From assembly GCF_020905335.1 (NCBI RefSeq), contig NZ_JAJJMN010000001.1, forward strand, positions 2,418,001 through 2,482,000: a stretch of DNA of 64,000 nucleotides, read 5' to 3'. Positions 52,640-60,725 of the stretch are shown in pieces (the stretch's first letter is position 1; every line of letters begins with the position of its first letter). Made by a program: the position numbers and the translations under genes. Under the pieces are notes generated by a model. That model saw only the letters and a list, made by a program, of their open reading frames with translations. It did not search any database and had not been told where the DNA came from. Source of the DNA: Flavobacterium lipolyticum (GTDB taxonomy: Bacteria; Bacteroidota; Bacteroidia; Flavobacteriales; Flavobacteriaceae).

Positions 52640-53404
52640 TTACTGTTCAAACGGAATCGATAAGGTATAAGTCGAGCGAACAATTTGTTTTTTAAATTTT
52701 CCAGGAAGCCATTTTGGTCCTTTTTCTAAAACTCTTATTGCTTCTTTTCCGTTTTCTATTGATGTGTTTTTAACAATATTGAAATTAGTTAAACTGCCAT
52801 CTTTTTCTATTACAAATACCACAGTTGTTTTGTCCGGATCTATTCCCGTTTTACTTGGAGGAGTATAATTTTTAACGAAAAACTTATGAAATTTTTTCAT
52901 TCCATTTTCGGGAACAGGTAAAACATCCAAGTCACTTGAGTTGTAAATAATAGCATACGTGCCATTTGGTGTGTTTGTTAATGCGGAATCATTTGTAGGT
53001 GTAATCGGTATACCTGTTGTATAGTTTCGATGTTCCGCAGGTACTACTTCGACTTTGTCAATTTTCTGTTTATTACCGTTTTGATCCTGACAGCTGAATA
53101 ATGTAGTACCCATTGTAATAAACAATGCTAGTAAAAACATTTTGTGGTATTGCGTTTGCGAGTATAAAACACGACTCGGAATATGAATAATTACATTATC
53201 AAGTTGTGTATTTTTGAATCTTCCGCAGATACTTTTATTTTGATTTGAAATAAAATAATGCTGTACTTCTTCAGGAAACATTTTTGTAAAATCTACCACG
53301 GTTTTAGTACAGCTCAAGCAAAATCTCCCATTGTCTTTTGGAGTCATCTCGTCCCAGTTTTCGTGGCACGGCTCGGGAATATTGATTTGATGTCTTTTAT
53401 TCAT
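52640..53404 (-). CDS. TonB C-terminal domain protein with Cys-rich N-terminus
   Basis: A 254-residue protein. The N-terminal module (residues about 1-50) has the motif IPEPCHENWDEM...GRFCLSCTKTVVDFT, with Cys at 13, 29 and 32 and a later Cys in SICGRF. This Cys-rich layout recurs in flavobacterial proteins. A hydrophobic segment follows at about 88-104, ending at a Cys (LFSCQDQ), possibly a membrane anchor. The C-terminal domain (about 165-254) resembles the TonB energy-transducer domain, with FVIEKDGSLTNF and LPGKFKKQIVRSTYTLSIPF. It may link to an outer-membrane receptor. Its partner is unknown. Confidence 0.65.
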   Translation of the reverse strand: MNKRHQINIPEPCHENWDEMTPKDNGRFCLSCTKTVVDFTKMFPEEVQHYFISNQNKSICGRFKNTQLDNVIIHIPSRVLYSQTQYHKMFLLALFITMGTTLFSCQDQNGNKQKIDKVEVVPAEHRNYTTGIPITPTNDSALTNTPNGTYAIIYNSSDLDVLPVPENGMKKFHKFFVKNYTPPSKTGIDPDKTTVVFVIEKDGSLTNFNIVKNTSIENGKEAIRVLEKGPKWLPGKFKKQIVRSTYTLSIPFEQ

Positions 53405-53452
53405 GATTTAAATTTCAATAATTAAATGTAATAAAAAATTTAAGTAAAAATG

Positions 53453-53460
53453 TACTTTTG
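53453..53460 (+). promoter_or_regulatory. tadA -7 element
   Basis: TACTTTTG matches TAnnTTTG and ends only five bases before the tadA ATG at 53466. Transcription would start at or next to the start codon, suggesting a leaderless or nearly leaderless mRNA. No TTG is seen at the -33 spacing. Confidence 0.5.
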
Positions 53461-53465
53461 TATTT

Positions 53466-53909
53466 ATGATAAATCCTTTCACCGACGAATACTTCATGAA
53501 AAAAGCTTTGCAGGAAGCTGAAATGGCTTTTGAAAAAGGCGAAATTCCTGTTGGAGCAATCATTGTTGTCGCAGATAAAATTATTGCGAGAAGCCATAAT
53601 TTAACCGAATTATTAAATGACGTTACGGCTCATGCAGAAATGCAGGCGATAACAGCTGCTGCCAATTTCTTAGGTGGAAAATACCTCAAAGACTGTACGT
53701 TATATGTTACCCTCGAGCCTTGTCAAATGTGTGCGGGAGCTTTGTATTGGAGTCAGATTTCGAAAATTGTTTTTGGTGCTCGCGATGAACATCGGGGTTT
53801 CATGACAATGGGGACCCAATTGCACCCAAAAACAACTGTGGTTTCCGGAGTGATGGCCAATGAAGCGGCTGATCTTATGAAACGCTTTTTTGTAGAGAGA
53901 AGGAAATAA
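53466..53909 (+). CDS. tadA: tRNA-specific adenosine deaminase
   Basis: Converts adenosine-34 to inosine in tRNA-Arg. The 147-residue protein has the zinc site H56 in TAHAEMQ with the proton-shuttling E58, and C86 and C89 in EPCQMC. GEIPVGAIIV at 25-34 is the usual N-terminal strand. An internal Met at residue 11 could be an alternative start if the mRNA is not leaderless. It is divergent from the TonB-domain gene and followed 12 bases later by the SUKH-like gene. Confidence 0.93.
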   Translation: MINPFTDEYFMKKALQEAEMAFEKGEIPVGAIIVVADKIIARSHNLTELLNDVTAHAEMQAITAAANFLGGKYLKDCTLYVTLEPCQMCAGALYWSQISKIVFGARDEHRGFMTMGTQLHPKTTVVSGVMANEAADLMKRFFVERRK

Positions 53910-53921
53910 TTACTGTAAGTC

Positions 53922-54554
53922 GTGACCAATTTTTCAACCATAAAAAAACTATTTCACATCACTGAATCTAATGGTTTTGCAGATAGTGAAATGGAGGCAG
54001 TTAAAAATATCTTTGGAGCACTTCCGGAGGTATTTGTGGACTACTATACAGAATTGGGTAAAATTCAAAACCTAAACCATACACAGGATTTATTAATCGT
54101 ACCGGAGCGTTTTCAATATTATAAACACAATGATTATTTGATATTTTATTCTGAAAATCAAAAGGCTTGTGTTTGGGGGATTCATAAAGAGGATTTGTCA
54201 AAATCTGACCCTCCGGTATACATGAGCGAAGACGAGCAAGACTGGAATCTGGAAACGGAAACGTTAAGTGATTTTTTTACTGCAATGGCTTTTCTTCAGG
54301 CAGGTTTTGCTTTAAAGTTTCCGGGTAATACATTTTATGAATTGGAAGAAGATGAATTGAACTTCGTTCGTGCAAACTTCAGAAATAAAGGATTCTCTTT
54401 TAAACAATGGCTTGGAGGAATAAATTTTTATGGTAATTATGATGATGATGTAGTCATAGTGCAGGCAGCGAATCAACTGTTTTATGCAGCTGACACAAAC
54501 GAACATTTTGTTGCATTGAACAAAGTATTGTCCGGACTTGGGACAGAATTATAA
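53922..54554 (+). CDS. SUKH (SMI1/KNR4)-like protein
   Basis: A 210-residue acidic protein starting at GTG. The pattern of an N-terminal helix, LPEVFVDYYTELG, then YLIFYSENQKACVWGIHKED and DWNLETETLSDFFTAMAF, fits the SUKH/SMI1-KNR4 fold. Family members include immunity proteins against polymorphic toxins, but many have unknown roles. No toxin gene is adjacent. It follows tadA closely and may share its transcript. The call is moderate and based on overall pattern. Confidence 0.6.
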   Translation: MTNFSTIKKLFHITESNGFADSEMEAVKNIFGALPEVFVDYYTELGKIQNLNHTQDLLIVPERFQYYKHNDYLIFYSENQKACVWGIHKEDLSKSDPPVYMSEDEQDWNLETETLSDFFTAMAFLQAGFALKFPGNTFYELEEDELNFVRANFRNKGFSFKQWLGGINFYGNYDDDVVIVQAANQLFYAADTNEHFVALNKVLSGLGTEL

Positions 54555-54819
54555 AAAGAGGCGGTTTGAAAAGAGGGCTTCCTAAAGTACTAAAAAATGA
54601 AAGGGCTAATCTCAAATAGTCTCTGAAAATGCTGTAATCATTTTTACCCTTAAGAGCATTTAAATATTTTGCCTTGGAGAATTTTCCTCTTAAAAGATTT
54701 AGAAAAATACATTATATTTATGCAATATAATTGACACACCACTAGTTTATTTATAGAGTGGTAAAAGCTAAAGTACATTGTCAATTTTCAAATTCGTAAA
54801 CCTGTAATTCTAAATAAAA

Positions 54820-57800
54820 GTGAAAGTAAAAGGACTATTTCTCGTGTTTTGTACGTTTTTTATTTTTCAATCTTGTGGTCGCAAATCAGCTGCCGATTTC
54901 AATTCCGATTTTTCATTATTCAAAGAGTACATTGTTAGTTTTACGGGAGGCATCGTCTCTTCGGAATCTGATATTAGAGTTGTTTTGGCTTTTGATAAAA
55001 AAGAATGGAAAGTCAATCAGGAATTAGACGACGATTTATTTGATATCTCGCCAAATGTACGTGGAAAAGTAGTAGCACTCTCCACCAATACGATTGCTTT
55101 TATCCCGGAGAAAAAACTGGAAGCAGGAACAGAATATCAGGTGACTTTAAACTTAGATAAACTTATCACCATTCCAAAGGAAAAAGAGAAGGAGCTTTCA
55201 AAGTTCAACTTTACCGTTAAAACCATCAAACAGGATTTTACTATTAATACGGAGGATATTCAATCGTATAGTAAAGATTACCAGTACCTGAACTGCGTTT
55301 TAAAAACGGCTGATAATATGGATGTTGAAACAGCTAAAAAATTAGTTGAGGCTCATCAGAATGGGAAGGATCTTAAAATTAAATTCGAAAAACAAACGGG
55401 AACAGCCAAAGAATTTCGTTTCAAAATTGACAGTATTCAGAGGTTTTTAGAAGCTTCGAATCTGGAAATCGAATACGACGGAAGTGATTTTGATATCGAC
55501 CAGAAAGGGCAGTTGGATTATGCGGTTACGGGTTTAAAAGAATTTAAAATTGTAAAAGTCGATATTCCCGAAGGAAGTAATCAGTCTCTTTTAATTAATT
55601 TCTCGGAACCTTTAGAAAAAGGGCAGGATTTTAAAGGATTGGTCTCTATTCAGAATACAAACAATTTGAAATTTTCGACTCAGGGGAATGTCCTGAAAGT
55701 ATATTTTAGCAATACAGCTCCGGAGAAAAAAGAAGTTCCGGCACCTGTAGAAGAAACGGTAGATTTAGCGGTTGATTCGGCAGCAGTTGTAGTTGATTCT
55801 GCGGCAGTTGTTACGGATAGTAGTGCTGTGGTAGTGGTTCAGAACGAGGAAGAGACTCAGGAACCGGAACCAGTTTTGTCGGGAGAATTGTTACTTGAAG
55901 TTTTTCAGGGAATCGAAAGTCAGTACGGCAAAAAGATGGACGCCAATTATACCGAGAAAATCAATTTTGACCAAATAAAACCTAACGTTCGATTCGTTAA
56001 AAACGGAACGATTCTGCCAAGTTCAAACAATCTGAAATTGAATTTTGAAGCAGTCAATCTAAGTGCGGTTGATGTAAAGGTGTATAAAATTTACAAGAAC
56101 AATATTCTTCAGTTTTTGCAGTATAATGAACTGAACGGAAGTCAGAATCTCAAAAAAGTCGCACAACCCATAGCCAAAACCACACTGAATTTAGTCGAAA
56201 GCAAACTAATAAATCCGGCGAAGTGGAACACCTTTGCTCTTGATTTATCTAAAATAATCACGCCGGAACCAGGCGCAATTTACCGTGTAGAATTTGTGTA
56301 CAAAAAGAAATATTCGCTTTATAAATGCGAAACCTCCGATGAGAGTTCGGAGGAAGAGGAAGAAGAGGTAGATGAAAATGATGTGAACTACAGTGGCAAT
56401 TCGTATGATGATTACTATTATGACGATTACGACTGGAGAGAGAGTCAGGATCCTTGTACAGGATCGTACTACTATAATGCCAGAATTGCGACAAATATCT
56501 TGGCAACTGATTTAGGGGTTATAGCCAAAAGAGGCGAAAATAAATCGTATCTCTTTGCAGTCAATAATATTGTAACCACAGAGCCGGTTTCAAATGCGAG
56601 AGTGGATCTGTATACCTTTCAACAGCAAAAAATTGCAACTGCTGCAACAAGCAGCGAAGGAATTGCTACGTTTCAGCTCAATAAGTTTGCTTACTTTGCT
56701 ATTGTTACTTTAGGAGATCAGTCTACTTATGTGAAGTTGGATGACGGTTATTCGTTATCGGTAAGTAATTTTGATGTTGCAGGTGAAACTTTGCAAAAAG
56801 GCTTAAAAGGTTTTATTTACGGCGAGCGCGGTGTTTGGCGTCCGGGAGATAACGTGTATTTGTCCTTTATCTTAAACGATGCGTCGAATAAACTTCCAAA
56901 ATCACACCCGATTAAATTTAGATTAAACGATCCGAATGGTAAAACAACTTATCAGACGATTCAGAAAACAAACGACCTGAATCATTACAGTTTTATCGTT
57001 CCAACAAGTGCCGACGCGCCAACAGGAAATTGGGAAGCAATGATAAGTGTGGGAGGGGCCAAGTTTTACAAAAGCATTAAAATCGAAACGATTAAACCAA
57101 ATCGTTTAAAAATCAAAAATAATTTCTCCAGAAAAACACTATCATCCTCTTATCCAAATACCAGTACACTTGAAGTGACCTGGCTTCATGGTGCCATTGC
57201 AAAAAATCTGAATGTAGAAATGCAGGCAAAATTTTCGCAGCAGACCACCACATTTAAAGGATATGAGAAGTTTAATTTTGACGATTTGGTGCGTCAGTTT
57301 AGTTCAGAAGAAATTAATGTTTTCTCCGGAAAATTAAATGAGAATGGAAAAGCATCAGTCGATATCCACCCAAAACTACAAGGGCAGGCTCCCGGTATGT
57401 TGCGTGCCGCCTTCATTACAAAAGTATATGAAGAAGGAGGTGATTTTAGTACTGATGTTATTTCGACGACTTATTCACCCTACAAAACTTATGTTGGGAT
57501 AAAAGCACCGGAACCTAATAAATATGGAATGCTGGAAACCAGAACGAACAACCGTTTTGATATTGTTACGGTGGATGAAAATGGAAGACCAAAATCAGTG
57601 AGAAATCTCGAGGTAAAAGTGTATAAAGTAGATTGGCGCTGGTGGTGGGACGCTTCCAGTGATAATCTTTCAAATTACAACTCATCGGATGCGACCACTT
57701 CTTATAAATCTTTTGTGATCAATACAGATTCCAGCGGAAAAGGAAGTATTCAGTTTTCTTTAACCGATGAAGAATGGGGGCGCTATTTGATACGTGTTGC

Positions 57801-60489
57801 CGATCACACAGACGGACACGCCACTGCTTTAACCGTAAATATTGACTGGCCAATCTGGTCCGGAAAAACCCGCAACAGAGATGCCTCTACAGCTAATATG
57901 CTGGTATTCTCTACCGATAAGAAAAATTATGCTGTAGGCGAAAAAGCACAGATATCTTTTCCTTCCAGTGAAGGAGGCCGCGCTTTGATTTCGATCGAAA
58001 ACGGTTCAAAAGTGGTGCAGACCATCTGGGCCAAAACAAAACAGGGAGAAACTAAAGTCGAAATTCCGATTACGGCAGCCATGGCACCAAACGTGTATTT
58101 TAACATCACACTCTTGCAGCCGCACGCTTCAACTAAAAACGATTCACCTATTCGTATGTACGGAATCGTTCCGATAGAAGTGGTGGATAAAAACACCATT
58201 CTGGCACCGACCCTCTCCATGCCGGATGTTTTAAAACCGGAGCAGACTTTTACCGTAAAAGTGGGAGAGAAAACCGGAAAAGAAATGACATACACCATTG
58301 CCGTTGTAGATGAAGGACTTTTAGACTTAACTCGTTTTAAAACACCAAATGCCTGGGACAGTTTTTATGTTCGTGAAGCCTTAGGAGTTAAAACCTGGGA
58401 TATTTATGACGATGTGATCGGAGCATACGGAGGAAAAATAAATCAAATTTTCAGTATTGGTGGGGATCAGGATTTAGGTGGCGGTAAAGCCAAAAAAGCC
58501 AACCGATTTAAACCAGTAGTGTTGTACTACGGACCATTCAAATTAGAAAAAGGTCAAACGAAAGCACATCAGCTGAAACTGCCTAAATACATAGGTTCGG
58601 TTCGTACCATGGTCGTTGCTGGTGATGCCAATACAAGTGCCTACGGAAGTGTCGAAAAAGCAACTCCGGTTAAAAGCCCGTTGATGGTATTGGCTTCATT
58701 GCCTCGAAAAATATCGCCTTCAGAAAAAGTAACCATTCCGGTAACCGTTTTTGCGACGGAAAAGAATATTAAGAAGGTAACGATTCAGCTTAGAACAAGC
58801 GGCGGATTAAAAGTAATGGGAAGTGCTGCTCAAAGTCTGAGTTTTGCCCAACCTGACGAAAAAATGGCCTACTTCAATCTGGTAGTAGGTTCTGCTACCG
58901 GAATTGGAAAAGTGCAGGTAATTGCGACATCAGGAAAAGAGAAATCAGTATATGATGTAGAGATCGATATGACCAATCCTAATCCGGTTACAAATACGTA
59001 TACGGATGTTGTTTTACCTCCAAACAGCAGCAAAACCATTACCTGGAAGACCTTTGGAGTTTCAGGAAGCAATAAAGCCAGACTGGAAGTTTCCTCAATG
59101 CCAACCATCAATCTTAATGGAAGACTGCAATACCTCATTCAGTATCCGCATGGCTGCGTAGAGCAAACCACTTCGTCTGTTTTTCCACAGTTGTTTTTAA
59201 GCGATATTGTTGATTTGGACAACACCCGAAAAGGAATCATTCAAAAGAATATAACGGCCGGAATTAGCAAGTTAGGAAGTTTTCAATTGCCGTCAGGTGG
59301 CTTAACTTATTGGCAGGGAAGTACCACTGCCGATGATTGGGGGTCTTCTTATGCCGGACATTTTCTGATTGAAGCAGAGAAAAAAGGATACGTTTTACCG
59401 ATTAATTTTAAATCAAAATGGATTTCTTATCAGCAAAGAGAAGCCAAACAATGGCGTTTTGAGCCTAAGTACGGTAATGATCTTGCTCAGGCTTACCGAT
59501 TGTATACGCTGGCGCTGGCAGGCAATGCTGATTTGTCTTCGATGAACAGATTGCGCGAAACAAAAGGCATTTCAAACGAAAGTAGGCTTCGTCTGGCTGC
59601 TGCCTATGTTTTGGCCGGACAAAAATCGGCAGGGCAAAATTTATTATTACGCACCAGTATTGACAGCGAGTCCAGCGAGTACAATTATTACTATTATGGA
59701 TCAAGCGAGAGAAACAGAGCGATGGCTTTAGAAACGATGCTGCTTTTAGGGCAAAAACAAAAAGCATTCACTATGGCTTCTAAACTGGCTAAAGAAATGT
59801 CGACCAACCAATGGATGAGTACGCAAACAACTGCTTATTGTCTGTATGCCATGTCTAAATTTGCTGTTGGCAACGGACCTAAAGGAATTAATCTTCAATT
59901 CAGCAAAAATGGAAAAGGCGAAACCATAAATACACAAAAAACAATTGCCGACAGAAGTTTAACAGTTCAGACAGGTGCCAATAGTGTTGTCCTGAAGAAT
60001 CTTAAAAACAACACGGTTTACGTTAGAGTTTTAAATACCGGAATATTACCAATCGGACAGGAAAATGCGATTCAGAGTGATGTATCTGCGAATATTGTTT
60101 TCAAAAACAGAAAAGGAAGTGTTATTAATGTTTCGAAAATCAGTCAGGGAACTGAATTTGTTGCAGAAGTTACAGTTAGAAACCAAAGAAATGAAAGCGT
60201 TCAGAATGTGGCACTGTCACAAATCTTGCCTTCAGGATTTGAAATCGTTAATACCCGTTTCACAGACTACGGTGACGCGACCAATAATATTGCAGATTAT
60301 ATTGATATTCGCGACGACAGAACCAACTTCTATTTTGGAATGAAATCCAGAGAGACCAAAGTATTCCGAATTCTGTTAAATGCATCCTATTTAGGAAATT
60401 ATTATTTACCGGGATTGCAGTGCGAAGCGATGTACGACAACACCTTCCTGGCCCGAACAAAAGGATTCTGGGTTGAGGTTGTGAAATAA
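54820..60489 (+). CDS. Bacterial alpha-2-macroglobulin lipoprotein
   Basis: A 1889-residue periplasmic or surface lipoprotein that traps proteases and is thought to protect the cell envelope. The GTG start gives a signal peptide with lipobox FQSC (C19). The reactive thioester motif is intact: C1446-V-E1448-Q1449 in HGCVEQT, within the alpha-helical domain. Macroglobulin beta-domains precede it, including the GERGVWRPGDNVYLSF segment. Two odd inserts are seen: a DSAAVV repeat (about 318-340) and an acidic, Tyr-rich stretch near 500-550. The next gene is pbpC, the usual partner (YfhM/PbpC pair in E. coli). Confidence 0.93.
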   Translation: MKVKGLFLVFCTFFIFQSCGRKSAADFNSDFSLFKEYIVSFTGGIVSSESDIRVVLAFDKKEWKVNQELDDDLFDISPNVRGKVVALSTNTIAFIPEKKLEAGTEYQVTLNLDKLITIPKEKEKELSKFNFTVKTIKQDFTINTEDIQSYSKDYQYLNCVLKTADNMDVETAKKLVEAHQNGKDLKIKFEKQTGTAKEFRFKIDSIQRFLEASNLEIEYDGSDFDIDQKGQLDYAVTGLKEFKIVKVDIPEGSNQSLLINFSEPLEKGQDFKGLVSIQNTNNLKFSTQGNVLKVYFSNTAPEKKEVPAPVEETVDLAVDSAAVVVDSAAVVTDSSAVVVVQNEEETQEPEPVLSGELLLEVFQGIESQYGKKMDANYTEKINFDQIKPNVRFVKNGTILPSSNNLKLNFEAVNLSAVDVKVYKIYKNNILQFLQYNELNGSQNLKKVAQPIAKTTLNLVESKLINPAKWNTFALDLSKIITPEPGAIYRVEFVYKKKYSLYKCETSDESSEEEEEEVDENDVNYSGNSYDDYYYDDYDWRESQDPCTGSYYYNARIATNILATDLGVIAKRGENKSYLFAVNNIVTTEPVSNARVDLYTFQQQKIATAATSSEGIATFQLNKFAYFAIVTLGDQSTYVKLDDGYSLSVSNFDVAGETLQKGLKGFIYGERGVWRPGDNVYLSFILNDASNKLPKSHPIKFRLNDPNGKTTYQTIQKTNDLNHYSFIVPTSADAPTGNWEAMISVGGAKFYKSIKIETIKPNRLKIKNNFSRKTLSSSYPNTSTLEVTWLHGAIAKNLNVEMQAKFSQQTTTFKGYEKFNFDDLVRQFSSEEINVFSGKLNENGKASVDIHPKLQGQAPGMLRAAFITKVYEEGGDFSTDVISTTYSPYKTYVGIKAPEPNKYGMLETRTNNRFDIVTVDENGRPKSVRNLEVKVYKVDWRWWWDASSDNLSNYNSSDATTSYKSFVINTDSSGKGSIQFSLTDEEWGRYLIRVADHTDGHATALTVNIDWPIWSGKTRNRDASTANMLVFSTDKKNYAVGEKAQISFPSSEGGRALISIENGSKVVQTIWAKTKQGETKVEIPITAAMAPNVYFNITLLQPHASTKNDSPIRMYGIVPIEVVDKNTILAPTLSMPDVLKPEQTFTVKVGEKTGKEMTYTIAVVDEGLLDLTRFKTPNAWDSFYVREALGVKTWDIYDDVIGAYGGKINQIFSIGGDQDLGGGKAKKANRFKPVVLYYGPFKLEKGQTKAHQLKLPKYIGSVRTMVVAGDANTSAYGSVEKATPVKSPLMVLASLPRKISPSEKVTIPVTVFATEKNIKKVTIQLRTSGGLKVMGSAAQSLSFAQPDEKMAYFNLVVGSATGIGKVQVIATSGKEKSVYDVEIDMTNPNPVTNTYTDVVLPPNSSKTITWKTFGVSGSNKARLEVSSMPTINLNGRLQYLIQYPHGCVEQTTSSVFPQLFLSDIVDLDNTRKGIIQKNITAGISKLGSFQLPSGGLTYWQGSTTADDWGSSYAGHFLIEAEKKGYVLPINFKSKWISYQQREAKQWRFEPKYGNDLAQAYRLYTLALAGNADLSSMNRLRETKGISNESRLRLAAAYVLAGQKSAGQNLLLRTSIDSESSEYNYYYYGSSERNRAMALETMLLLGQKQKAFTMASKLAKEMSTNQWMSTQTTAYCLYAMSKFAVGNGPKGINLQFSKNGKGETINTQKTIADRSLTVQTGANSVVLKNLKNNTVYVRVLNTGILPIGQENAIQSDVSANIVFKNRKGSVINVSKISQGTEFVAEVTVRNQRNESVQNVALSQILPSGFEIVNTRFTDYGDATNNIADYIDIRDDRTNFYFGMKSRETKVFRILLNASYLGNYYLPGLQCEAMYDNTFLARTKGFWVEVVK

Positions 60490-60725
60490 AATGGTAAATC
60501 ACAGATTTTTTTGCCATGACTCAAGCGATAGCAAACAGGTGAAGTAATTCAGGGATTTAAATTAGTTTGATTCGTGAATTTGTGGCTAAAAAAATAAAGT
60601 TTCTCGCAGATTTTGCAGATCAGGCAGATAGAGTAAAATCTGCTAAATCTGTGGAATCTGCGAGCAAAAAAACTTTGCGGACTTAGCGAATAACTTAGCG
60701 CCTTTGCGGTTAAATAATTACAAGA
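60490..60725. repeat. Repeat-rich spacer between macroglobulin and pbpC
   Basis: Word-like segments occur: GTGAATTTGTGGCTAAA, TCTCGCAGATTTTGCAGATC paired with the inverted AATCTGCGAGCAAAA, and AACTTTGCGGACTTAGCGAA with GCGCCTTTGCGG. The TCTCGCAGATT/AATCTGCGAG pair can form a hairpin near 60601-60666. No gene is seen. Confidence 0.5.
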
